Positions 7,719 through 17,869 of a stretch of DNA of 64,000 nt are shown piece by piece (the first letter of the stretch is position 1; every line of letters starts with the position of its first letter). The notes under the pieces are model-generated. The model was not told the origin of the DNA, did not search any database, and saw only the letters and a list, made by a program, of their open reading frames with translations. Both the position numbers and the translations under genes were made by a program. This stretch comes from NCEH01 sp002257205 (GTDB lineage: Bacteria; Pseudomonadota; Alphaproteobacteria; Rhizobiales; Xanthobacteraceae): assembly GCF_043195105.1 (NCBI RefSeq), contig NZ_JBAFWO010000002.1; one strand, written 5' to 3'.

Positions 7719-8948
7719 TCAGACATAGAAAGGTGCGTCGAGGGCGGTCGAGCTCGCGACCCTGAACACATTCTGCCCGCTCGCCAGATGCTCGCACACG
7801 CGCAAAATCTGGACACTGAGCAGTGTAAAGGCCATGTCCCGCTGTCCGCTGGTGCTCTTCATATTGTGGGTGTGGGTGGCCTTGAGGATGCCGATGAAGG
7901 CCGCCAGCTTGTTGTTGTAGTTCATGCCCCAATCATATTTGTGATACCGCTCGATCTGCTTGTCGAGCGCGCGCAATGTGAAGCCGCGAATGCCGCTGAA
8001 GAATCCTTGTCGACGGCTTATGGTGTTCCAATCCGCCAAGGTGAAAATGTCGGCTGTCATGCGGTCTCTTAGAAGAGCTTCCGCGTTTTGCCGTGTCACG
8101 TAATGTTCGATTTCCTGAAGCATGTTGTTTGCTATGAAAACGCCCGAACACACCATGTCGACATAGGCCTTGCAATCGCTCGGCGTCAGGTAGGCGATTT
8201 GCGCGTTCGGAGAATAAATGTCGTAGGTATCGTTCAGTGCTTTTGCGAACGCTTTCGCGCCGCCTTCGTCAATGGCCCGCATGGCGGCGCCGGCGCAATT
8301 GCTTTTCTTCGTAATCAATTTGTATTTGAAATTTTGATCTTTCGTTATTGTCTCGGTCCAATGAGCGATGCGCTCCAGGTCAAGGCCAAGACGCTTTGGG
8401 TTATCGTGCCGAAGGGCTGGAATATGATAGCAGTCTTCCGGAAAATTCGACCAGCGCCCGGCATTCGGAATTTCTTTGAGGTCGTAAGATTTACGGGACG
8501 GGTCGCTGGACTGTGGTTTTTCCACCGCCTGAAGGCGGTTCAACATAATCATTTTCTGGTTGGATCGAGCCAGGCCGGGATTATTGGCAAGACGGTCGTT
8601 GGTCGAACTCGGCGTTTCAGCGATCAGATCGTGGGTGAAATTGTTCATGAAATTCCCGGCGACCATGCCGTTGGAATCTTTGGTTTCCTTGGAAGCGGTC
8701 ACCCCAGGCCAGAAGCTCAAATAGCGCGTCAGGTCCGGGTTCTCCCATACGGCAGTCGTGTAATTTTCCGCCCGTTGGCGCCGCATCAATATGGCCGCAT
8801 GACCGGGATGGCTGAGCGGGTTGCGCCCCGTATTCCAGATCAGAACCGTGCATTCCGCATCCGACATCTGCGGAAGGTCCAGGGTCCCGTCGACGGCGCG
8901 ATATCTAAATCTCGCGTCGGATTCCCAACCTTGGGGGAGTTCTGGCAT
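7719..8948 (-). CDS. Orphan protein resembling a permuted papain-like (NlpC/P60-LRAT) cysteine enzyme
   Basis: A 409-residue product with visibly lower GC than its neighbours and no recognised close family. The N-terminal half reads ...HPGHAAI (His50) ... RYLSFWPG (about 75-82) ... KKSNCAGAAM (Cys218). A Gly-His-hydrophobic motif early and an Asn-Cys motif late is the order seen in circularly permuted NlpC/P60 enzymes (YiiX and LRAT types), which include peptidases, acyltransferases and secreted toxins. The C-terminal half (about 250-409) is predicted helical and unassigned. There is no signal peptide and no membrane segment. ATG 8948 has GGAG seven bases upstream; ATG 8981, 11 codons earlier, has a poor site. 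No partner or immunity gene lies on either side, and gaps of ~270 bases flank it. Function is inference. Confidence 0.7.
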   Translation of the reverse strand: MPELPQGWESDARFRYRAVDGTLDLPQMSDAECTVLIWNTGRNPLSHPGHAAILMRRQRAENYTTAVWENPDLTRYLSFWPGVTASKETKDSNGMVAGNFMNNFTHDLIAETPSSTNDRLANNPGLARSNQKMIMLNRLQAVEKPQSSDPSRKSYDLKEIPNAGRWSNFPEDCYHIPALRHDNPKRLGLDLERIAHWTETITKDQNFKYKLITKKSNCAGAAMRAIDEGGAKAFAKALNDTYDIYSPNAQIAYLTPSDCKAYVDMVCSGVFIANNMLQEIEHYVTRQNAEALLRDRMTADIFTLADWNTISRRQGFFSGIRGFTLRALDKQIERYHKYDWGMNYNNKLAAFIGILKATHTHNMKSTSGQRDMAFTLLSVQILRVCEHLASGQNVFRVASSTALDAPFYV

Positions 8949-9219
8949 GGGGCGGCTCCATTCAAACGGGAGCTTGACCATATAGCGTCTTTTGTCATGA
9001 ATTTATTACGGCATGCAGTCATGCAACCTGCGCAATATGGTCCAATATTATTCATTCAAGGGTTTATCGTCTTCCGGGACCAGGTCTCCCAGAGCAAATG
9101 CCGCCGCGACGATTGGCAAGAGTGGGTTTTGCGGCCGGGATCGACCCCGCCTTGTCCGCGTGTGGGCGTACAAGGTGGCGAGCCGATCCCGATCGATGCG
9201 GGGCCGGTGAGGCCGAGGC

Positions 9220-10710
<1,491 letters not shown>

Positions 10711-10827
10711 GATGTCTGCTCCCGCGCGAAAATCCTGCCGCACTTGATCTCTGGTATCTGCGCGGAGCAAGGCCTAAGATTTCGGACTCATTCCGCGTTT
10801 TTAGGCGTCTATCGGGAATCCTCCGCG

Positions 10828-11715
10828 ATGAATTGGGATCATGCCCGCGTTTTCCTCGCCGTCGCGCGGGCGGGGCAGATGCTCTCCGCCGCCCGCAAGC
10901 TCGGGCTGGATCACGCCACGGTCACGCGGCGGCTCAGCGCGCTGGAGGCGGATCTTGGGGCGAAAGTGTTCGAGCGGCGGCCGAGCGGCTGCACGCTCAC
11001 AGCCATCGGCGAGCAATTCTTGCCCATGGCCGAGCGGGTGGAAAGCGAGATGCTGCGCGCCCGCTCCCTGCTGGGCAATGCCGATCTCAAGCTGGAAGGC
11101 ACGGTGCGCATCGGCGCGCCGGACGGGTTCGGCACCTATTTCCTGGCCGCGCGCCTCGCCCGCTTCGCCGGCATGCATCCCGACCTTGTGGTGCAATTGG
11201 TGCCGCTGCCGCGCACCTTCTCGCTCTCCAAGCGCGAGGCGGATATCGCCATCATCCTGGAGCGGCCGCAGGAGGGGCGGTTGTTCGGGCGCAAGCTCAC
11301 GGATTATTCGCTCGGCGTCTATGCCGCGCGGTCCTATCTCGACCAGACCGGGCCGGTGGAGCATGAGGCGGATCTCGCCGACCGCACGCTCGTGACCTAT
11401 GTGCAGGATCTCACCTATAGTTCAGGGCTCGATTACATGGGTGCCCTGATCGAGCTGACCGCCCGCCGCTTCGAATGCGCCAGCGTTGTGGGCCAGTTGG
11501 AGGCGATCCGCGCCGGTGCGGGGCTCGGCATCCTGCATGATTATGCCGCCGCCGCCTGCCCGGAGCTGGTGCGCATCCTGCCCGCCGTCACCTTCTCGCG
11601 CACCTATTGGCTGGTGGTCCACGCCGATTTGCGTGACCTGCGCCGCATCGCCGAGACCGAGCGCTTCATCGTGGACGAGGTGCGCGCCAGCCGGGGGGCG
11701 TTCGTGGTGGGGTAG
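10828..11715 (+). CDS. LysR-family transcriptional regulator, divergent from mmsA
   Basis: A 295-residue LysR-type regulator. The N-terminal winged helix (about residues 1-62, including LDHATVTRRLSALEADLG) binds DNA and the remainder is the periplasmic-binding-protein-like effector domain. The opening MNWDHARVFLAVARAG belongs to the GcvA/CrgA-like branch. It is transcribed divergently from mmsA with 117 bases between the start codons, so it probably controls mmsA and itself. The effector is unknown; a branched-chain or aldehyde intermediate would be a reasonable guess. The start ATG 10828 is set by the conserved N-terminus. Confidence 0.88.
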   Translation: MNWDHARVFLAVARAGQMLSAARKLGLDHATVTRRLSALEADLGAKVFERRPSGCTLTAIGEQFLPMAERVESEMLRARSLLGNADLKLEGTVRIGAPDGFGTYFLAARLARFAGMHPDLVVQLVPLPRTFSLSKREADIAIILERPQEGRLFGRKLTDYSLGVYAARSYLDQTGPVEHEADLADRTLVTYVQDLTYSSGLDYMGALIELTARRFECASVVGQLEAIRAGAGLGILHDYAAAACPELVRILPAVTFSRTYWLVVHADLRDLRRIAETERFIVDEVRASRGAFVVG

Positions 11716-11735
11716 GGGCCTGGCGCGGGACGCGC

Positions 11736-12641
11736 TCAAGCGGGTCGCGGCGCCGGTCGGGCTGCCGGCAGGGTCATGGCGATGACGCCGGCGACGATGC
11801 AGCCCAAGCCGAGCCAGGCGGTCGGAGCCAGCGTTTCACCCAGGAACAGGATGCCGATGGCAACGCCGATCGGCACCCTGAGATAGGCCTGCGCCGTGGT
11901 GCCGATCGACCCGAGCGTTTGGACGAGACGGAAATAGATCACGAAGGCGAGGGCGGTCGAAAAGACCGAGAGGGCGAGGAGCGCGAGCACGGAGCGCGTG
12001 GCCGGAACGAGGGCCCAGGGATGATCGAGCGCGAGGCTGACCGGAACCAGGATCGCAGCACCACATATGAGCGAGCCGGCCGCTGGCAGCATGGGGTCAA
12101 GCCCTTTGAAATTCCTGCCGAAGATCGCGGCGCCAGCATAGCAGACGGTGGCCGCGAGGATGGCGATCTGCGCCCACACCTGATGCCCGAGGCCGCCCAG
12201 CGCCTGCATCCCGACCACCAGGCATGTTCCGAGCAGCCCGGCCGCGACTCCGAACAGCTTGCGCCCGGTCACAGCCTCGTGGCGCGTGACGAGCAGGGTC
12301 AGCAGAAAGGCGAATATGGGAGATGTCGAGTTGAGGATCGTCGCCAGGCCGGCATCCGTCGTTTGTTCAGCCCAGGCGATCAAGGTGAAGGGAACGACGC
12401 TGTTCAGGCAGGCTTGAAACAGGAATTTCGCCCAGGTCCGCCCATCGCCGGGAAATTTCAACCCGCGCCAGCGGACGATGCCCATCAGGATCAGACCGGC
12501 GATGACGGTGCGCGCGGCAATCAGGGTGACCGGGGGAATGGTTTCGACGCCGACCTTGATGAAGCTGTAGGACGCGCCCCACAAGGTGGAGAGTATGAGA
12601 AGAAGGATAATGTCCTTCGCCTTGTGTGACTGTTCACTCAT
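11736..12641 (-). CDS. DMT-superfamily (EamA-type) permease
   Basis: A 301-residue inner-membrane protein with ten hydrophobic segments formed by two EamA repeats. The opening LLLILSTLWGASYSFIKVGV and the second-half pattern RLVQTLGSIGTTAQAYLRVP are typical of amino-acid or metabolite exporters of this superfamily. The cytoplasmic N-terminus is short and the C-terminus ends in a Pro/Arg-rich tail. GGAG lies upstream of ATG 12641. It is divergent from the ArsR-type gene at 12765, with a palindrome between them at 12700-12723, so that regulator probably represses it. Substrate cannot be inferred. Confidence 0.85.
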   Translation of the reverse strand: MSEQSHKAKDIILLLILSTLWGASYSFIKVGVETIPPVTLIAARTVIAGLILMGIVRWRGLKFPGDGRTWAKFLFQACLNSVVPFTLIAWAEQTTDAGLATILNSTSPIFAFLLTLLVTRHEAVTGRKLFGVAAGLLGTCLVVGMQALGGLGHQVWAQIAILAATVCYAGAAIFGRNFKGLDPMLPAAGSLICGAAILVPVSLALDHPWALVPATRSVLALLALSVFSTALAFVIYFRLVQTLGSIGTTAQAYLRVPIGVAIGILFLGETLAPTAWLGLGCIVAGVIAMTLPAARPAPRPA

Positions 12642-12699
12642 GCTCTTGCGCTCCGCGCGGCTGGAAATGAGCGCTTTTCTAGCGATTGCGTGGGCTTGG

Positions 12700-12723
12700 A
12701 TGCTTCGGCGTGCGCCGAACCAT
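12700..12723. promoter_or_regulatory. Candidate ArsR-type operator
   Basis: A 24-bp palindrome with 11-bp arms (one mismatch) around a central TG; the core is TTCGGCG-TG-CGCCGAA. It is centred in the 123-base gap between the permease start (12641) and the ArsR-type start (12765), where a repressor would block both promoters. The functional role is inferred from position and symmetry. Confidence 0.55.
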
Positions 12724-12764
12724 CGGACGCTGACGGGCGGCGGTTTCGCTGCTAGTTTTTCCGC

Positions 12765-13511
12765 ATGCTGAACATGGCGTCCGGAAATACGATTGCGGAG
12801 GTCGCAAGCCTGATCGGCGACGCGGCCCGGGCCAACATGCTTTCAGCCCTGATGGGCGGTCAGGCGCTGACGGCGGGCGAACTGGCGCACCACGCCGGGG
12901 TCACGGCGCAGACCACCAGCGGTCATCTGGCCAAGCTGTTGGACGCCCGGCTGCTCGCCGTGGAGAAGCAGGGCCGGCACCGCTATTATCGGCTCGCCTC
13001 GCCGGAGGTCGCCCAAGCCATCCACGCGCTGATGACCGTTGCGGCGTCCGGGCCAAAGCGTCACCGGCCGGCCGGTCCCCGCGATGCGGCTTTGCGGCTC
13101 GCCCGGACCTGTTACGACCATATGGCTGGCCGGCTCGCTGTCGCCATTGCGGACTCGTTGTGCGATCGCGATTACCTCCGGCTTTCGGATGGAGCAGGCC
13201 TCGTCACGCAGGAGGGGCGGCGCTTCTTCTGCGATTTCGGCCTCGACACCGGGCCGCCGCTTCATTCCAGGCGTCCCTTATGCCGGACCTGCCTTGATTG
13301 GAGCGAGCGCCGCCCGCACCTTGCGGGCCGCCTCGGCGCCGCGCTGCTCGACAAGGCGCTGGATCTCGGCTGGGTGGCACGCATGCCGCAGAGCCGGGCG
13401 CTCCGCATCACCCGGGCCGGCGAGATGGGTTTCGCGGCGACGTTCGGGCTTGTCTCGGATTGGCGCGTCCCGGCCCTGCCGCGAGACGCCGTGCCCGGCA
13501 CCGCCCCATAG
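12765..13511 (+). CDS. ArsR-type winged-helix regulator with C-terminal Cys-containing domain
   Basis: A 248-residue regulator. Residues about 8-85 form an ArsR-like winged helix (ALTAGELAHHAGVTAQTTSG, then HLAKLL and KQGRHRYYRL). The ~150-residue C-terminal half holds Cys residues in FFCDFG and LCRTCLDWSERR, the latter being characteristic of one ArsR subfamily paired with transporters. The metal-binding CVC motif of ArsR/SmtB is absent, so the signal is probably organic rather than metal. It is divergent from the DMT permease, and a palindrome lies between. A leaderless or weak ribosome site precedes ATG 12765; a second Met follows at codon 4. Confidence 0.82.
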   Translation: MLNMASGNTIAEVASLIGDAARANMLSALMGGQALTAGELAHHAGVTAQTTSGHLAKLLDARLLAVEKQGRHRYYRLASPEVAQAIHALMTVAASGPKRHRPAGPRDAALRLARTCYDHMAGRLAVAIADSLCDRDYLRLSDGAGLVTQEGRRFFCDFGLDTGPPLHSRRPLCRTCLDWSERRPHLAGRLGAALLDKALDLGWVARMPQSRALRITRAGEMGFAATFGLVSDWRVPALPRDAVPGTAP

Positions 13512-13516
13512 AGCAT

Positions 13517-13541
13517 TTCCCCGTTTCCATGAAACAGGGAA
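13517..13541. terminator. Hairpin between convergent genes
   Basis: Arms TTCCCCGTTTC and GAAACAGGGAA (one mismatch) flank a three-base loop, between the convergent arsR-type and coxG genes. There is no long T-run. It may terminate both transcripts or belong to a dispersed GAAACAGGGAA palindrome family. Confidence 0.5.
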
Positions 13542-13546
13542 GCGTT

Positions 13547-14014
13547 TTAGGACGCCGCCTTCTCCGCCTCGCCCTCGCCGTTCAGCGCCTTGGTGAAGGT
13601 GGAGAAGAATTGGTCCGCCAGCTTGCGGGCCGTGGCCTGGATCAGCCGTCCGCCGAGGGAGGCGAGCTTGCCGCCGATCTGCGCGTCGGCCTTGTAGGTG
13701 AGCAGGGTTTCTTCCCCGTCCTCGGCCAGCGTCACCACGGCATCGCCCTTGGCGAAGCCGGCCACCCCGCCGCTGCCCTGGCCGACGATGCGGCAGCTCT
13801 CCGGCGCGGTGATGTCCTGCAATTCCACCGTGCCGGCGAAATTGGCGGAGACCGGGCCGACCTTGATCTGCACCTTGGCGGAGAAGGCGTTGGGGCCGGT
13901 CTCCGTCAGTTCCTGGCAGCCGGGGATGCAGGCGCGCAGCATTTCGGGATCGAGGATGGCCTTCCACACCGTCTCGCGCGGCGCGGCGATGCGATATTCG
14001 CCGACGATTTCCAT
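13547..14014 (-). CDS. coxG: CoxG-like SRPBCC protein
   Basis: A 155-residue protein of the SRPBCC (START-like) fold of the CoxG/CO-dehydrogenase subunit G family. Diagnostic stretches are ETVWKAILDPEMLRACIPGC (residues 14-33) and the late GGRLIQATARKLADQFF. In carboxydotrophs CoxG recruits CO dehydrogenase to the membrane; relatives accompany many other molybdenum hydroxylases, where they probably link enzyme to the quinone pool. Here it is the last gene of the operon that begins with the hydroxylase subunits at 22863, 21 bases after the livF-like gene, so it should serve that enzyme. The C-terminal extension that binds membrane in some CoxG proteins is absent. Confidence 0.85.
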   Translation of the reverse strand: MEIVGEYRIAAPRETVWKAILDPEMLRACIPGCQELTETGPNAFSAKVQIKVGPVSANFAGTVELQDITAPESCRIVGQGSGGVAGFAKGDAVVTLAEDGEETLLTYKADAQIGGKLASLGGRLIQATARKLADQFFSTFTKALNGEGEAEKAAS

Positions 14015-14035
14015 GACGAAAGTCCTTTCGAGCGC

Positions 14036-14732
<697 letters not shown>

Positions 14733-14746
<14 letters not shown>

Positions 14747-15488
14747 CGTTCTGACCCAGATAGACGCGACGGACTTCCTTGTCCGTCTGGATGGATTGGG
14801 GTGTGCCGTCGGCGATCAGCCGGCCGTGATGCAGCACCAGGATGCGATCGCTCAAGCCGAGAATCATCTTCATCTTGTGCTCGACGAGGAGGATGGTGCG
14901 CTCGGCGGCAAGCCGCTCGATGAGGGCGACCATCTCCTTGGTTTCCTCCGGCCCCATGCCGGCGGTGGGCTCGTCCAGCAGCAGCAGTTCGGGATCGGCC
15001 ACCAGGGCGATCGCGATTTCCAGCGCCCGCTGTTCGCCATGGGCGAGCGCCTTGGCCGTGCGGTGGCCCTTGGCGTGAAGCCCGACTGCGGCGAGCGCCG
15101 CGTGCGCCTTCTCGTCGAGCTCGCCATAGCGCATGCGGTTGGAGAACACGTCGTAGCGGGCGACGAAGGCTTGGGCCGCCACGCGCACGTTTTCATGCAC
15201 CGTCAGTTCGGGGAAAATGTTCGTGATCTGGTAGGAGCGGGCGATGCCGAGATGCACGAATTTGTGCTGGCGCAGCCCGGTCAAATCCTTGCCCTTGAAG
15301 CGGATCGCGCCGGTGGAGGGCGGCAGCACGCCGGACAGCACATTGAAGAACGTGCTCTTGCCGGCGCCGTTCGGGCCGATGATGGCGGTCACCTTGCGCG
15401 GCGCGAAGCTGGCGCTGATATCCGCCAGCGCGACGAACCCGCCGAAGCTGCGGCCGATATTCTCGACGGAGAGAAGCGGCGTGGTCAT
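14733..15488 (-). CDS. Branched-chain-type ABC transporter ATP-binding protein (LivG-like)
   Basis: A 251-residue ATPase with Walker A GPNGAGKST, an ABC signature in diverged form (ALAHGEQRALEIAIALV in place of LSGGQ) and Walker B LLLLDEPTAGMGP. The LAHGEQR variant is normal for LivG-type subunits. ATG 15488 overlaps the stop of the LivM-like gene in an ATGA junction. With the LivF-like protein it would form the ATPase pair of the importer. Confidence 0.9.
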
Positions 15489-16510
15489 CCCTGCGTCCTC
15501 CGGGAAATCAGGGTGCCCCAGATGCCCTTGGGCAGGAACAGCACGAAGGCGATGAAGATCAGACCCACGATGAGCTGCCAATGGGAGGTCCAGAGCGAGG
15601 CGACATCCTCGATCAGCAGGAACACCAGGGCGCCCACGAACGGGCCGAAGAAGCTGCCGGCGCCGCCGAGCAGCGTCATCATCACCACCAGGCCCGAGGT
15701 CTGGTAATGCAGCGTATCCAGCGGCACGATGGCGAGATGCAGGGCCGAGAGCGCGCCCGCGAGCCCGCAGATGAGGCCCGACAGGATGAAGACGATGAGC
15801 TTGGTGCGCTCCACATCATAGCCGCAGGCGCGCGCCCGGGTCTCGTTCTCGCGGATCGCCTCGATCACCGCGCCGAAGGGCGAATTCAGCAGCCGCGAGA
15901 CGAACCACAGCGCCAGCGCCGCGAAGACCATCAGAACATAGTATTTATTCACCGGGTTCAAGAAATCCACCGTGAAGCCGAACAGATTGATGGTGGAGAC
16001 GGTAAAGCCGCGCAGGCCGTTCTCGCCGCCGGTCCAGGCGCTGGCCTGGAGCGCCACGTAATAGACCAGCTGCGAGAGCGCCAGCGTCACCATGGAGAAA
16101 TAGATGCCGCGGGTGCGGATCGACAGCGCGCCCATGATCGCGGCGAGCACGCCCGCGCCCAGCACGCCCACCAGCATGGCGGGAAACCAGCCGAGGCCGA
16201 AATGGGCGATGGCGATGCCGGTGAGATAGGCCCCGCCGCCGAAGAAGGCCGCATGGCCGAACGAGAGCAGCCCGGTATAGCCGAACAGCAGATTGTAGCC
16301 GACCGCGAACAGGCCGAAGACCAGCACGTTCACCGCCAGCGCCTGCGAGGGCAGGACCCACGGCAGGAGACACAAGGCGAGCACCGAGAGCGGCACGCGC
16401 CAGCGCTGCAGCATCGCGCCGAAGCCGGTGGCTTTCACGCCGGTCTGTGCGGCCAGCGGCGGCGCGGCGGCGGAGGCCGGGGAAGGGGGCATGGAAGGAT
16501 CTCCGCTCAT
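15485..16510 (-). CDS. Branched-chain-type ABC permease (LivM-like)
   Basis: A 341-residue inner-membrane permease with about nine to ten hydrophobic segments. NLLFGYTGLLSFGHAAFFGG in the first third and AIRENETRARACGYDVERTK (the EAA-like cytoplasmic loop) place it in the LivM family. The N-terminus has an Ala/Pro-rich leader of about 40 residues before the first membrane span. ATG 16510 overlaps the LivH-like stop by ATGA, and its own stop overlaps the LivG-like start in the same way, so four genes are tightly coupled. Confidence 0.9.
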   Translation of the reverse strand: MSGDPSMPPSPASAAAPPLAAQTGVKATGFGAMLQRWRVPLSVLALCLLPWVLPSQALAVNVLVFGLFAVGYNLLFGYTGLLSFGHAAFFGGGAYLTGIAIAHFGLGWFPAMLVGVLGAGVLAAIMGALSIRTRGIYFSMVTLALSQLVYYVALQASAWTGGENGLRGFTVSTINLFGFTVDFLNPVNKYYVLMVFAALALWFVSRLLNSPFGAVIEAIRENETRARACGYDVERTKLIVFILSGLICGLAGALSALHLAIVPLDTLHYQTSGLVVMMTLLGGAGSFFGPFVGALVFLLIEDVASLWTSHWQLIVGLIFIAFVLFLPKGIWGTLISRRTQG

Positions 16511-17379
16511 GCGCGCACGCTCTGGCCGAACAGGCCCTGCGGACGGAACAGAAGGACGAGCGCCATCAGCGCGAACATGACGATGGTGGCCATTTCCGGC
16601 GCGAACAGCGCGGTCATGGAGACCGCGACGCCCACCACCAGCCCGGCGATCACCGCGCCGAGCAGGGATCCCATGCCGCCGATGACGGTGACGACGAAGG
16701 CTTCGGCGAGTACCAGCGTGCCCATTTCCGGCGTCACGTTGCGCATGGGCGCGGCGAGCACGCCGCCGAGTGCGGTGAGCGCCACGCCGAGGCCGAAGAC
16801 GACCAGCCACAGGGCGCTGATATCCACCCCGAGCACCCGCATCATCAGCGGATCCTTGGCACCGGCCCGCACGATCAGGCCGAACTTGGTCTTCTCCAGC
16901 GCGAACCACAGGGCCAGCAGCACCACCGCCACGAGCGCCACCACGAACAGCCGATAGAGCGGGAAATAGCCGATGCCGAGATCCACAACCCCGCTCAGCG
17001 CCTCGGGGGTAGCGAACGGGACGCCATCGGTGCCGAACACGATGCGCACCATTTCCACCAGCACATAGCCGAGGCCGAAGGTGAGCAGCAGGGGATCATC
17101 CACCGAGCGCTTATAGAGCGGGCGGATGAGGAAGCGCTCGATCAGCATGCCGAACACGCCCACCGCCAGGGGCGCGAGCAGCAGCGCCCACCAGAAATTG
17201 CCGGTCTGCTCGGCCACCCACACGCCGGCATAGGCACCCACCATGAACAGGGCGCCATGGGCGAAGTTCACGATGCCCAGCATGCCGAAGATGATGGTAA
17301 GGCCGAGCGCCGCCATGATCAGCACCGCGCCCAGCGCGACGCCGGAAAACAGCTGCATGAGGATGAGTTCGAGATCCAT
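16507..17379 (-). CDS. Branched-chain-type ABC permease (LivH-like)
   Basis: A 290-residue permease with about eight hydrophobic segments. ALGLTIIFGMLGIVNFAHGA near the N-terminus is the LivH hallmark. ATG 17379 gives the usual length and begins directly before the first membrane span. The frame stays open a further 117 codons, but that DNA is repeat sequence and is not counted. The gene is separated from the upstream binding-protein gene by a ~490-base repeat-filled gap, so it may have its own transcript start or rely on read-through. Confidence 0.9.
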   Translation of the reverse strand: MDLELILMQLFSGVALGAVLIMAALGLTIIFGMLGIVNFAHGALFMVGAYAGVWVAEQTGNFWWALLLAPLAVGVFGMLIERFLIRPLYKRSVDDPLLLTFGLGYVLVEMVRIVFGTDGVPFATPEALSGVVDLGIGYFPLYRLFVVALVAVVLLALWFALEKTKFGLIVRAGAKDPLMMRVLGVDISALWLVVFGLGVALTALGGVLAAPMRNVTPEMGTLVLAEAFVVTVIGGMGSLLGAVIAGLVVGVAVSMTALFAPEMATIVMFALMALVLLFRPQGLFGQSVRA

Positions 17380-17408
17380 GTCGGTGTCCGGCTCCGGCTT
17401 TCTGTGTC

Positions 17409-17868
17409 GTCTCCTCTCCCCGACGGGGAGGGGTGAACTTTGGCTTTCCCTCTCCCCTTGAGGGAGAAATCCGGGAGCGCCCCCCTCTCCCTCAAGGGGA
17501 AAGGGCCGGGGTGAGAGGCGCGCCCGGCGCGGCTTGATCCCGCCGGAAGGCTCTGTCCCCTCACCCGTCCGCTGCGTGGCCGACCTCTCCTCGTTGGGGA
17601 GAGGTGAACTTCGCACTTTCCCTCTCTCCCCCGAGGGGCGAAACCGGGAATTCCCCCTCTCCCCGCCGGGGAGAGGGTTGGGGTGAGGGGCGCTCCCGCT
17701 CCCGCGCGGCTTGATCCCGCCGGAAGGCACTTCCCCCTCACCCGTCCGCTACGCGGCCGACCTCTCCCCCTCGGGGAGAGGTGAACTTTGGCTTTCCCTC
17801 TTCCCCCGGAGGGGAGAAGTCAGGAACTCCCCCTCTCCCCGCCGGGGAGAGGGTTGGGGTGAGGGGGG
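17409..17868. repeat. Intergenic palindromic repeat block
   Basis: The 490-base gap between the ABC binding-protein and LivH-like genes is filled with GC-rich palindromes of the type CTCTCCCC...GGGGAGAG. At least two direct-repeat units are visible: a 25-base word beginning GCGCGGCTTGATCCCGCC recurs at 17527 and 17704, a 177-base period. A CACCCGTCCGCT-GGCCGACCTCTCC word recurs at about the same spacing. A related copy lies at 62626-62734. No gene is seen. It may stabilise or attenuate the long hydroxylase-transporter transcript. Confidence 0.8.
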
Positions 17869-17869
17869 C

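Noticed and set aside
7512..8072. Plus-strand open frame opposite the orphan effector-like gene
   Set aside because: It reads as the shadow of the minus-strand gene and has no start signal or recognisable motif; no immunity gene could be supported here.
17380..17730. N-terminal extension of the LivH-like permease
   Set aside because: The DNA is palindromic repeat and its translation is low-complexity with no family match; ATG 17379 gives the normal length.
17409..17868. CRISPR array
   Set aside because: Repeats are about 177 bases apart, GC-rich and self-palindromic, with no regular short repeats or unique spacers and no cas genes.
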